Positions 1-7,285 of a stretch of 11,918 bases of DNA are shown here, piece after piece; position 1 is the first letter of the stretch, and every line of letters starts with the position of its first letter. This DNA comes from Acidobacteriaceae bacterium. Lineage in GTDB: Bacteria > Acidobacteriota > Terriglobia > Terriglobales > Acidobacteriaceae. The notes under the pieces were generated by a model, which was not told the DNA's origin, did no database searches, and saw only the letters and a list, made by a program, of their open reading frames with translations. A program made the position numbers and the translations under genes. The DNA lies in contig JASHUH010000539.1 of NCBI GenBank assembly GCA_030040115.1, positions 1 to 11,918 of the forward strand, given 5' to 3'.

Positions 1-1895
1 AGCACGTCCTCGCTATCTTGCGTCGTGATCTCCCGCTTGGGATCGACTTCGGCCCAATCGAAGACGCCGGTGTGGTTGTAGAGGTTGCTTCCGGCGGTGA
101 GCAGCGCGGATTCGGTGAGGGGGTGCTCGGGTTTGATTTCGGCCACGTCGCGATCGATCAGGCGCGGGCGGGTGTGGCTGCGGCCCAGCGTGATCCGTTC
201 CGCCGTTATTACGCGAGGGCCTTCGTAAATTTGGTAGACCACGTTAATGCGGTGGGGCTCTTGCTTTGATACGCGCGCGGCCGTCTCGCGAAAACTGGCG
301 TTGAGATAGCCGGCCTTGAGGTAATTCGCCACGACGGTGGCGCGGTCGGCCTCCACATGCGCCTGCGAGTACGGCTGACCGGCGCGGACTTGGAGCCCAT
401 GCGGCGCGAACTGGGATTCGGGAAACGTCTCCGCGCCCTCAATGGCCACCGCGTTGACGATGTCGCGAGGACCCTCGTCTATACGAAAATACACTTCAAT
501 GTCGTTCTTGCCGGTCTTCACTGAAGAGGTGACCTTGACGCTGCTGAAACCCTCGGAATGATAGATGCCGGAAAGATTATTGATGCTGTCGGTCACGAGT
601 TTCTGGCTGAAATCGCCGTGGGACCAAAAGCCGAAACTCTTTTTTTTGACCGCGATGCCTGGCGTTAGTTGGGAGGATGGCAAGTGCGTGTTCCCGGCCA
701 GATGCACCGAAGTCACTTTATGCTTCTTCTGTTTCTCGATTCGGTAAACCACCGTGTCGCCGTCTTTGCCCTGCTGCAGTTGAGAATCCACTTTGACGCC
801 GAAGTAGCCCTTGTCTTGAAAGAAGGAAACGAGCGCCTGCTGGCCTTCCAGCACCGCCTCCTGATCCACGCCGATTCCCTGGTACATGGGCAGCAGAGAC
901 TTGCGGTTCCAACTCCATAGGTGCGCGCCATAGACCTTGACATGCGTGGGAACGCCGGGCTTGACGCCGAACTGGACGTCGGCGCGGTTGGCGCTGGACC
1001 GATACTGGGCGCCATTGAATTTGACTTGCGCGCCGAGATAACTCTGCTTGGCGAGCTCGTTGCGAGTAAACCGTGTTGCTTTGGTTACGGTGCTGTGATG
1101 ATAGCTCTTTCCCGGACGGATGGCGGCTCCGTGCAGGCGAGCCCACAGACCCGTAAGTTCGTGTTGCAGATGCGCGTCATCGCCCGCCGGAGCTCCCTCG
1201 AATTGGAGCGATCCAAATTTGGCTTTGCGTCCCAATGTGCAGTGAAAAACAATATTGGCGATTTCCTGCGTGGAGTCGACCCGAACCTGGGTTTGCACCT
1301 GGGCCTCGAAAAAGCCCTCTTGCCGAAAGAATGCGAGCAAGCTGCGGCGGTCCCGTTCGACGTCGTCGGCGTTGAACGGCGTCTGAATGGGATAGTTCGT
1401 CGCCTGGATCAATTGCGGGTAAGGAAATCGCGTTGCTCCGGGAAACTCGAAGATACCGAAGTAGACCGCGGGCTCGAGAATAAAGAGCACCTCGACGCCG
1501 TTGGCCGCGGGTTCGACTTGAATCCGCACGTACCTGAATTTTCCCGCGGCCTGGATTGCAGCGGCAGTGCGACGCACGGCGTCGATCGAAAACGGCTGGC
1601 CCGCCTTTTGGGCCAACAGAGAAGCGAACCGCGAAGTTTGCAAATCGGGGCGGCCGGCAATTTCGACCGACGAAACGGTCTGACCTTGGTATGAGGCGAG
1701 CATCTGTTCGGTCGCCGGTGTGTCTTTGACCACCTGGGCGGTCTCAAATCGGCGCTGCCCGACAACCGGGGAACAGAAAAAAGCAAAGCACAGGCAGGAG
1801 ATAACCCCGGGGAGCAAGCCAAACCAGACGCGCTTTGCGCCAAGTCCGAATCGCTTTCCGGCTCCGGAAATGAAGAGAAAAAGGCGCCATTTCAC
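1..1895 (-). CDS. BamA/TamA-type Omp85 outer-membrane protein, N-terminal part (C-terminus beyond left edge)
   Basis: Minus-strand reading frame open for 631 codons from a GTG at 1893-1895 to the window edge, with an in-frame TAG just upstream at 1902-1904 and no stop inside. Residues 22-46 look like a signal peptide: basic KR, hydrophobic stretch, likely cleavage after VVG. The rest reads as successive POTRA domains, each opening with a beta strand of the type V-x-x-V-x-hydrophobic-x-G and ending in a strand that leads into the next. Approximate starts are residues 74, 146, 226, 317, 393, 477 and 561, so six complete domains and the start of a seventh. Examples are VSSVEIAG (74-81), VTSVHLAGN (394-402) and IVNAVAIEG (479-487). 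POTRA arrays of Omp85 proteins sit in the periplasm and feed a C-terminal 16-strand barrel, which would lie to the left of the window. E. coli BamA has five POTRAs and TamA three, so this array is long. Whether it is the essential BamA or a TamA/Omp85 paralogue cannot be settled without the barrel and the next gene. Confidence 0.85.
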   Translation of the reverse strand, partial: MKWRLFLFISGAGKRFGLGAKRVWFGLLPGVISCLCFAFFCSPVVGQRRFETAQVVKDTPATEQMLASYQGQTVSSVEIAGRPDLQTSRFASLLAQKAGQPFSIDAVRRTAAAIQAAGKFRYVRIQVEPAANGVEVLFILEPAVYFGIFEFPGATRFPYPQLIQATNYPIQTPFNADDVERDRRSLLAFFRQEGFFEAQVQTQVRVDSTQEIANIVFHCTLGRKAKFGSLQFEGAPAGDDAHLQHELTGLWARLHGAAIRPGKSYHHSTVTKATRFTRNELAKQSYLGAQVKFNGAQYRSSANRADVQFGVKPGVPTHVKVYGAHLWSWNRKSLLPMYQGIGVDQEAVLEGQQALVSFFQDKGYFGVKVDSQLQQGKDGDTVVYRIEKQKKHKVTSVHLAGNTHLPSSQLTPGIAVKKKSFGFWSHGDFSQKLVTDSINNLSGIYHSEGFSSVKVTSSVKTGKNDIEVYFRIDEGPRDIVNAVAIEGAETFPESQFAPHGLQVRAGQPYSQAHVEADRATVVANYLKAGYLNASFRETAARVSKQEPHRINVVYQIYEGPRVITAERITLGRSHTRPRLIDRDVAEIKPEHPLTESALLTAGSNLYNHTGVFDWAEVDPKREITTQDSEDV

Positions 1896-2032
1896 TCGAT
1901 GCTAAGATGCGCTGGAAGATCGCCGGGTTGATTCCGCCTGGCGTCCGAACAGTGGCTCGCCACGCGGGCGGCGCGCCACGGCGCGTCGCGCATCCCATAC
2001 CAAAAGAACGGCAGCCAGTCACCCACGAGGTC

Positions 2033-2037
2033 AGGTG
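2033..2037 (+). promoter_or_regulatory. Ribosome binding site supporting the TTG start of the YihY/BrkB gene
   Basis: AGGTG lies 4 nt before the TTG at 2042. A second GAGG at 2027-2030 is 11 nt away. No in-frame ATG exists near the expected N-terminus, so this site decides the start. Confidence 0.4.
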
Positions 2038-2041
2038 AATT

Positions 2042-3037
2042 TTGGGCGCCAACTCCAACGCGGATCAGCCCGCCAATCGGCTCGAACATCGCATTTGGCA
2101 GGTTGTGTCTCATTCGCCCCTGGAGTCTCTTTGGGACTTGCAGGGTGTGCCAGTGTACGAGGTGGCGAGGCGCACATGGAAGTCGCTGCTTGATGATCGC
2201 GTCTTCGGCCACGCGGCGGAGCTGGGCTTTTATTTCCTGTTTTCGCTGTTCCCCACGCTGTTTTGCGCCGGCGCGGTCATCGGACTGGCCGCCCGCTCAG
2301 CTCACGAGGTGTATCTCCACATTCTCCGTAACTTGTCGTTAGTAATTCCAACTTCTGCTCTGGGCACGGTGCTCACCACATTCAATCAGACCACCGCCGC
2401 AGCCAGCTCGAGCAAGGTGACCCTCAGTTCGATTGCCGCCGTCTGGTCCGCTTCAGTGGGTGTCTCGGCGATTCAGGACACCCTCAACCAGGTGTACAAG
2501 ATCCCGGAATCGCGTTCTTATGTGGTGGCGCGAATTTACGCCATCGGCCTCACCATCCTGCTCACGGTGATTGTGAGTTTGGGTTTGGCGTCTATGTTCG
2601 GCGGGGATCTGGCCGCGTCGCTGGCCTATCACAACATTTCCAGGCATTCGTTGGCCGCGGCGGCCGCGATGGGCGCAAGGGTGGTCGCATGGGCCATCGC
2701 CACGGCCCTGCTCGCACTCGCTTTCGCAGTGGTCTATTATTGGGCGCCTGACTGGAAAAAGCGGCGGTGGCGCTGGTTCACGCCCGGCGGAGCAGTCGGC
2801 ATTGTCCTTTGGCTCGTAGCCTCGCTGGGTTTTCGCGTCTATCTTCATTTTTTCAATAACTACGCCGTCACTTATGGATCGTTGGGCGCAGTGATCATTC
2901 TGCTTATGTGGTTCTATATCACGGGATTGATGCTGCTTCTAGGGGGCGAGATCAACAGCGAAATCGAGGCCGCGGCCGTGAAAAATCGCCTGGTGAACCA
3001 TGAATTTGAGGCGGAACAACCCCGACCGGCGGCGTGA
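2042..3037 (+). CDS. YihY/BrkB family inner-membrane protein (UPF0761)
   Basis: 331-residue polytopic membrane protein. Hydrophobic segments lie near residues 62-83, 126-145 (weaker), 160-186, 211-234, 248-270 and 279-302. The C-terminal stretch YGSLGAVIILLMWFYITGL (278-296), followed by LLLGGEINSE, is the family signature, and the FPTLF turn after the first helix also fits. The molecular function of YihY/BrkB proteins is poorly defined. Some were wrongly called ribonuclease BN, and BrkB was linked to serum resistance in Bordetella. The start is a TTG at 2042, chosen because AGGTG (2033-2037) lies 4 nt upstream and no ATG is available before the first helix; a GTG at 2105 is a possible shorter start. 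It is divergent from the Omp85 gene, with 146 bp between them. The tail after residue 305 is charged and probably cytoplasmic. Confidence 0.9.
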   Translation: MGANSNADQPANRLEHRIWQVVSHSPLESLWDLQGVPVYEVARRTWKSLLDDRVFGHAAELGFYFLFSLFPTLFCAGAVIGLAARSAHEVYLHILRNLSLVIPTSALGTVLTTFNQTTAAASSSKVTLSSIAAVWSASVGVSAIQDTLNQVYKIPESRSYVVARIYAIGLTILLTVIVSLGLASMFGGDLAASLAYHNISRHSLAAAAAMGARVVAWAIATALLALAFAVVYYWAPDWKKRRWRWFTPGGAVGIVLWLVASLGFRVYLHFFNNYAVTYGSLGAVIILLMWFYITGLMLLLGGEINSEIEAAAVKNRLVNHEFEAEQPRPAA

Positions 3038-3086
3038 GCGCGGTGCCCGGATGCTCGGTCCTGGCATCCAAGAATAGGGGGGTCGC

Positions 3087-3110
3087 GGAGCGCGCACGGT
3101 TGAGCGCTCC
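3087..3110 (+). terminator. Possible terminator-like hairpin after the YihY/BrkB gene
   Basis: Perfect 7-bp inverted repeat GGAGCGC / GCGCTCC around a 10-nt loop. It is followed by ACCTTTCTG, which lacks a real U-tract. A second, weaker 6-bp hairpin (GGATGC at 3049-3054, GCATCC at 3064-3069) lies between it and the stop codon. Both sit in the 133-nt gap before the rsbT-like gene, where a transcript end would be expected. Without a T-run this is a weak call. Confidence 0.3.
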
Positions 3111-3129
3111 ACCTTTCTGAATAGAGAGG

Positions 3130-3170
3130 CGCGAGGGCCGTGCAGCAGCCGGTCTCGCGGATTATCGCGA
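3130..3170 (+). promoter_or_regulatory. Mutually exclusive hairpins directly upstream of the rsbT-like start codon
   Basis: CGCGAG (3130-3135) can pair with CTCGCG (3154-3159), extended inward by CCG (3138-3140) with CGG (3150-3152) across a small internal loop. The same right arm, TCGCG (3155-3159), can instead pair with CGCGA (3166-3170), which abuts the ATG at 3171. The two structures exclude each other. No Shine-Dalgarno sequence is visible between 3160 and 3170. This could be a translational switch or chance pairing in GC-rich DNA. Confidence 0.25.
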
Positions 3171-3740
3171 ATGACTGAAGTATTGATGGCCGAGGACGGC
3201 GCAGCGGCGCACGGCCGAGCGCTCATCGCTCAAAACCACGATGGCGCCGGAATGCGCATCTTCATTCGCTCTCACGCCGACATTCTGGAGGCGCGCAGGA
3301 GCGGCCGGGAGTTGGCGCGGGAAATGGGATTCTCAACTCTCGATTGTATTTTGATTGTCGCGGCTATTTCCGAGCTAGCGCGGAATATCGTGCTTTATGC
3401 TCAGCATGGCGAAATCCGGCTTCGCCCCGAGGCGCTGGCGGGCGACGCCAGCATCGAAATCACAGCCGCGGATTGCGGCCCCGGAATCCGCGACGCTCGC
3501 CGCGCGATCGATGACGGGACCTCCATGATAGATAGCCTGGGGCTTGGCTTGCCTGGCGTCAAGCGGATCATGGACGATTTTGAAATTGTCTCCAAGCCTG
3601 GTCGAGGCGCCACTGTAAGGGTGAGGAAATGGAAGACAAAGCGCACGCATCTGCGCGGCCACACCCAAAAATCGCGCCCCTCCGACTGCGAAGCGCTGCC
3701 CGGGGAGTCTCGAGGTGAAACGGCGGTCAGAAATGCATGA
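3171..3740 (+). CDS. RsbT-like serine/threonine kinase (HATPase_c, anti-sigma regulatory factor family)
   Basis: 189 residues. The GHKL ATPase fold is clear: helix leading to ISELARNI (66-73, N-box Glu68 and Asn72), DCGPGI (101-106, G1 box), SLGLGLPGVKRIMDDF (122-137, G2 box) and a closing strand with RKW (152-154). The order and wording match Bacillus RsbT, the switch kinase that phosphorylates RsbS/RsbR in the stressosome and, when free, binds the N-terminus of RsbU to activate it. B. subtilis RsbT is 133 aa. This protein has about 27 extra residues before the core at Met28 and about 35 after the KW motif. The start at 3171 has no visible Shine-Dalgarno; ATG at 3186 or 3252 is possible. The stop overlaps the next start as ATGA (3737-3740), which implies translational coupling with the histidine kinase. 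No rsbR or rsbS is in the window, so the upstream partner is unknown. Confidence 0.87.
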   Translation: MTEVLMAEDGAAAHGRALIAQNHDGAGMRIFIRSHADILEARRSGRELAREMGFSTLDCILIVAAISELARNIVLYAQHGEIRLRPEALAGDASIEITAADCGPGIRDARRAIDDGTSMIDSLGLGLPGVKRIMDDFEIVSKPGRGATVRVRKWKTKRTHLRGHTQKSRPSDCEALPGESRGETAVRNA

Positions 3741-4741
3741 GCGAAATGCACCGCTTTGAGAATGACCTTGAACTCAGCTATACGCGCTCAGTAGCGAGAT
3801 ATTTGCTGACCGGAGGAGAAGCTCCGCTCGAAGAAGCGTACGAGCTGGGGAGGAAGAAGCTCACCGCCGGAGGCGGGGTGTTGGACATGGTGAATCTGCA
3901 CCACGCCGCCATCACTTCGATTCTGAAGGATGACTCCATCGGCCTTCCGCCGGCGGAAACGATCCGCCGAGCCTGCGAGTTTCTTGCCGAAAGCATGTCC
4001 CCATTCGAGATGACTCATCGCGCCATCGGCGAGGCTAATTCGGCGTTACGGAAACTGAACGAAACCCTCGAAGAGGAAGTGCAACGCATCGCATTGGCGC
4101 TGCACGACGATGCGGGTCAACTGATGGTGGCCGTACACCTGAGCCTCGACGAAGCGGTGCGGGATATGCCTGCGGAGATTCAAGGGCGAATGAGCGGAGT
4201 CAGGACACTGCTCGGCCTGGTGGAGGACCGCATACGCGATCTCTCGCACGAGCTTCATCCGGCCCTGCTCGATCATCTGGGCCTGATTCCCGCCATCGAG
4301 TTTCTCGCCGCCAATGTGAGCCAACGCACGGGGTTGCGCATCACTGTGGACTCCACACTCGATGTCCGCCTGCCTCCAGCGATGGCCATCGCCTTCTACC
4401 GCATCGTTCAGGAAGCTCTCACCAACGTCCGCCGTCACGCCCAGGCCACCCGCGTGCGCATCCGCATCGGCAGATCGGGACCGCAACTTCGCTGCACGGT
4501 GAGCGATGATGGCGTGGGATTCGATCCGGCAAAGACCGTCGCTTCCAACTTCACCGGACTGGGCCTACGTGGCATCCGGGAACGCCTGCATGCCCTGGGC
4601 GGCAAACTCCGCATCCAATCAGCCGGGGGCCGGGGCGCCAAAGTCGAAGCCACAGCTCCGTTGCAGGTGGTTCATGCCGATTCAACTTCTGCTCGCCGAC
4701 GATCATCCCGTGGTTCGAGACGGGTTGCGCGTCATCCTTGA
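3737..4741 (+). CDS. Cytosolic sensor histidine kinase (HisKA_3/HATPase_c) with RsbU-N-like input domain
   Basis: 334 residues, no membrane segment and no PAS or GAF domain. Residues about 115-310 are a NarX/DegS-type kinase: H-box with phosphoacceptor His123 in ALHDDAGQ (121-128), second helix SHELHPALLDHLGL (170-183), N-box EALTNVRRHA (226-235), G1 SDDGVGFD (256-263) and G2 GLGLRGIRERL (274-284). Residues 7-108 are helical and align by eye with the N-terminal domain of B. subtilis RsbU: YxxxxxRYL (15-23), AYxxGRKxL (34-42), HHxAI (55-59), then EFLAES (81-86). In RsbU that domain binds RsbT. Placement directly after an RsbT-like gene, with a 4-nt ATGA overlap, makes RsbT-type binding the likely input. 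Expected partner is the following response regulator. The last 25 residues, including an Arg/Ser-rich stretch, lie beyond the ATPase fold and come from overlap with the regulator gene. ATG at 3746 is an alternative start. Confidence 0.88.
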   Translation: MSEMHRFENDLELSYTRSVARYLLTGGEAPLEEAYELGRKKLTAGGGVLDMVNLHHAAITSILKDDSIGLPPAETIRRACEFLAESMSPFEMTHRAIGEANSALRKLNETLEEEVQRIALALHDDAGQLMVAVHLSLDEAVRDMPAEIQGRMSGVRTLLGLVEDRIRDLSHELHPALLDHLGLIPAIEFLAANVSQRTGLRITVDSTLDVRLPPAMAIAFYRIVQEALTNVRRHAQATRVRIRIGRSGPQLRCTVSDDGVGFDPAKTVASNFTGLGLRGIRERLHALGGKLRIQSAGGRGAKVEATAPLQVVHADSTSARRRSSRGSRRVARHP

Positions 4742-5306
4742 ACGGGAGGGCTTTAAGGTCATCGCGGAAGCCGCGAATGGCCGCGAAGCGGTGGAGTGGT
4801 GCGAAAAGCTCCATCCCGATATAGCGGTTTTAGATCTTTCCATGCCGCTGCTCAACGGCATCGACGCCGCCCGGGAAATTCGGCGCGTTTCGGCCGACAC
4901 CAAAACCATCATCCTTACCATGCACAATGAGCGTCACTTCATTCTCGCGGGATTACGCGCCGGCACGCGCGGCTTTGTGATGAAGACACGCAGCGCCGTG
5001 GAACTGGTCCACGCGGTCCGCGAGGCCGCGCGCGGGGGCGCCTTTTTCAGTCCGGAAGTTACGCAGGCTGCAGTGGAGGCCTACCAGAACAAATCGGAGT
5101 TGCCCGAGGATCCGCTGACGCCGCGCGAACGCCAGGTGTTGCAGTTGATCGCTGAAAGCAAGACCACCAAGGAAATCGCTCCGCTGCTCGGCATCAGCGT
5201 GAAGACCGTCGAAACCTACCGCAGCCGCATCATGGAGAAACTGGGAATTCACCAGACCGCCGGCGTGGTGCGCTACGCCATCCGCCACGGCGTCGTGGAA
5301 CCGTAA
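4674..5306 (+). CDS. NarL/FixJ-family response regulator (REC-LuxR HTH)
   Basis: 210 residues. The receiver domain (1-120) has the acidic pair Asp9-Asp10, phosphoacceptor Asp54 in VLDLSMP (52-58), Thr82 in ILTMH and Lys104 in VMKT. The LuxR-type helix-turn-helix spans about 148-206: LTPRERQVLQLIAES, then KEIAPLLGISVKTVETYRSR. It should bind DNA as a dimer after phosphorylation by the preceding histidine kinase and activate or repress transcription. The start at ATG 4674 is set by the receiver fold (IQLLLADDHP at once) and by AGG at 4665-4667, six nt upstream. This start lies inside the kinase gene, giving a 68-nt overlap in another frame. The stop is only 5 nt from the convergent thiolase stop. 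Its target genes cannot be read from the window. Confidence 0.94.
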   Translation: MPIQLLLADDHPVVRDGLRVILEREGFKVIAEAANGREAVEWCEKLHPDIAVLDLSMPLLNGIDAAREIRRVSADTKTIILTMHNERHFILAGLRAGTRGFVMKTRSAVELVHAVREAARGGAFFSPEVTQAAVEAYQNKSELPEDPLTPRERQVLQLIAESKTTKEIAPLLGISVKTVETYRSRIMEKLGIHQTAGVVRYAIRHGVVEP

Positions 5307-5311
5307 TCGCG

Positions 5312-6502
5312 CTACTCGGCCCGCTCTAAAGCCATGGCCGTTGCTTCTCCGCCGCCAATGCAAAGCGTGGCCATTCCCCGCTTCAGGCCGTATATGTCGA
5401 GCGCCGCCAGTAAAGTAACCAGAATGCGGGCGCCCGAAGCGCCAATGGGATGGCCCAAGGCGCAGGCGCCTCCGTGCACGTTTAGTTTGTCGTGCGGCAG
5501 GCCGAGATCGCGCATGGCGGCCATAGCCACCACGGCGAACGCCTCGTTGATTTCAAACAGATCCACGCTGTCGACTGTCCATCCGGTGCGCTCGACAAGC
5601 GCGCGAATGGCCCCGATAGGCGCGGTCGGAAAAAGATGCGCCGCTTGCGCGTAAGTGGCGTGTCCAGCGATGATAGCCAGCGGGCGGATGCCGCGGCGCT
5701 CCGCCTCCGAGCGCCGCATCAGCACCAGCGAAGCGGCGCCGTCGGCAATCGAGCTGGAATTGGCTGCGGTGACTGTGCCGCCCTCCCGAAAGGCTGGCTT
5801 GAGCAAGCGGATCTTTTCGAGAATCGTCTTCAGCGGCAATTCGTCTTGCGCCACTTCGCGCTGGCTCTTGCCCGATCGCACCGTGACTGGCGTAATCTCC
5901 GCCGCAAAGCTGCCGTCGGCAATGGCCTTTTGCGCGCGCGTGAGCGATGCCGCCGCATATTCGTCCTGCGCTTCCCGCGAAAACGAGAAGCAATGCGCAC
6001 AATCCTCCGCAAATGCGCCCATCAGCCGTCCTTTGTCATAGGCGTCTTCGAGACCGTCGAAAAACATATGATCGATCACGCGGCCGTGGCCCATGCGATA
6101 ACCGGCGCGCGCACGGTCCAGCAGATAAGGCGCGTTGCTCATGCTTTCCATGCCGCCGCCCACCGCAATTTTCGCGCTGCCGGCCACGATGGCGTCGTGA
6201 GCCAGCATCACTGCTTTCATGCCCGAACCGCACATCTTGTTGACCGTAGTTGCCGGCGTGGAAATCGCCACACCCGCTCCCAGCGCGGCCTGCCGCGCGG
6301 GCGCCTGACCCAATCCCGCAGGAAGCACGCAGCCGAACAGAACCTCGTCCACGGAATCGCCGGGAACGGCAGCGCGCTCAATGCTGGCGCGAATCGCGGC
6401 CGCGCCCAACTCGGGGGCTGCGGCGTCTTTCAAATCGCCTTGAAATCCGCCGATGGGGGTGCGCGCTGCGCCGGCAATCACAATGGGATCATGGGAAGTC
6501 AT
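5312..6502 (-). CDS. Acetyl-CoA C-acyltransferase (thiolase; acetoacetyl/2-methylacetoacetyl-CoA type)
   Basis: 396 residues, the normal length for a type II thiolase. Catalytic residues are all in place: nucleophile Cys91 in NKMCGSGMKA, His351 in ALGHPIGASG, and acid/base Cys381 in TLCIGGGEA; NEAFAV (319-324) also fits. It catalyses CoA-dependent cleavage, or the reverse condensation, of a 3-ketoacyl-CoA. The gene lies 15 nt downstream of the SDR dehydrogenase gene in one minus-strand operon and near an ACADSB-like dehydrogenase. Cleavage of 2-methylacetoacetyl-CoA to acetyl-CoA and propionyl-CoA (isoleucine) and of acetoacetyl-CoA (leucine, after CoA transfer) is therefore the most likely role, as for mitochondrial ACAT1. 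A role in polyhydroxybutyrate synthesis (PhaA) cannot be excluded from sequence alone, but no phaB or phaC is seen. Start ATG 6502; the Shine-Dalgarno is weak (AGG 9 nt away), consistent with coupling to the upstream gene. Confidence 0.94.
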   Translation of the reverse strand: MTSHDPIVIAGAARTPIGGFQGDLKDAAAPELGAAAIRASIERAAVPGDSVDEVLFGCVLPAGLGQAPARQAALGAGVAISTPATTVNKMCGSGMKAVMLAHDAIVAGSAKIAVGGGMESMSNAPYLLDRARAGYRMGHGRVIDHMFFDGLEDAYDKGRLMGAFAEDCAHCFSFSREAQDEYAAASLTRAQKAIADGSFAAEITPVTVRSGKSQREVAQDELPLKTILEKIRLLKPAFREGGTVTAANSSSIADGAASLVLMRRSEAERRGIRPLAIIAGHATYAQAAHLFPTAPIGAIRALVERTGWTVDSVDLFEINEAFAVVAMAAMRDLGLPHDKLNVHGGACALGHPIGASGARILVTLLAALDIYGLKRGMATLCIGGGEATAMALERAE

Positions 6503-6517
6503 GGCGGGTTGCCTAAG

Positions 6518-7285
6518 TCACCTTGGAGCCATGCGCAGCGCGCCATCGAGGCGGATGGTTTCCCCATTCAGCATCTGGTTCTCGCAGATCTGCTTCACCA
6601 GTGCCGCATACTCCTCCGGCCGTCCCAGGCGCGGGGGAAATGGAACGATCTTGCCGATCGCCTGTTGCACTTCGTCTGTGAATCCGGCCATCATGGGTGT
6701 CGCAAAAACTCCCGGTGCAATCGTAACGACCCGGATGCCATGCCGCGCCAACTCGCGCGCCGCCGGCAGGGTGAGCGCCGCTACGCCTCCCTTGGATGCG
6801 GCGTAAGCGGTCTGGCCGATTTGGCCCTCAAAGGCCGCCACCGAAGCGGTGTTGACAATCACGCCGCGCTCGCCGTCCACACCTGGATCTTCTTGGGCGA
6901 TGGCGTCAGCGGCGAGCCGCATCATGTTGAATGTCCCGACCAGATTGATGCTCACCACTTTGGCGAAGATGTCCAGGCGATGCGGACCCTCGCGGCCGAG
7001 GATTTTCTCTGCGGGCGCAATGCCGGCGCAGTTGACCAATGCGTGCAAATGGCCAAAACTTGTGACGGCAAGATCCACTGCCGCCTGCGCGTCCGCTTCG
7101 CTGGTCACGTCGGTCGCAGCGAAACGGGCCGAACCACCCAAATCTTCGGCAATGGCTTCGCCGGCCGCGCGGTTCACGTCGGCCGCCACCACCCGCCCGC
7201 CTTCGTTGACCACCATCCGCGCCGTGGCCGCGCCCAGCCCAGATGCCGCGCCGGTCACCAGAAACACGTGGTCCCGAATCTGCAT
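6518..7285 (-). CDS. SDR 3-hydroxyacyl-CoA dehydrogenase, HSD17B10-like (2-methyl-3-hydroxybutyryl-CoA dehydrogenase)
   Basis: 255 residues, classical short-chain dehydrogenase. TGAASGLG (11-18) is the nucleotide loop and Asp36 follows strand two, favouring NAD over NADP. NCAG (85-88), Asn114, Ser148 in [14 protein letters not shown], and Tyr161 with Lys165 in YAASK form the active site. The inserts PGVDGERG and [10 protein letters not shown] and the ending [17 protein letters not shown] match the type II 3-hydroxyacyl-CoA dehydrogenase (HSD17B10) subfamily. That enzyme oxidises 2-methyl-3-hydroxybutyryl-CoA in isoleucine degradation and straight short chains as well. Start ATG 7285 is chosen because AAAGGCGGA lies 5 nt upstream and the SDR fold begins at once. 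An upstream in-frame extension to 7390 would run back through the divergent promoter gap and has no SDR homology. First gene of a two-gene minus operon with the thiolase. Confidence 0.92.
   Translation of the reverse strand: MQIRDHVFLVTGAASGLGAATARMVVNEGGRVVAADVNRAAGEAIAEDLGGSARFAATDVTSEADAQAAVDLAVTSFGHLHALVNCAGIAPAEKILGREGPHRLDIFAKVVSINLVGTFNMMRLAADAIAQEDPGVDGERGVIVNTASVAAFEGQIGQTAYAASKGGVAALTLPAARELARHGIRVVTIAPGVFATPMMAGFTDEVQQAIGKIVPFPPRLGRPEEYAALVKQICENQMLNGETIRLDGALRMAPR

Noticed and set aside
921..1694. 257-codon plus-strand open frame
   Set aside because: Antisense to the POTRA-encoding frame; no domain pattern in its translation.
1744..2212. Two minus-strand frames of about 105 codons across the gap between the Omp85 and YihY genes
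   Set aside because: They overlap the Omp85 signal peptide region and the YihY start in other frames, and neither translation shows a domain or a consistent start signal.
3629..3718. 29-residue frame inside the end of the rsbT-like gene, starting after GAGG
   Set aside because: The spacing of the GAGG to the ATG is only 2 nt, the peptide is basic with no recognisable pattern, and it is fully inside another gene.
4506..4673. 56-residue N-terminal extension of the response regulator
   Set aside because: It would be overprinted on the kinase ATPase domain; the receiver domain begins right after ATG 4674, which has its own ribosome site.
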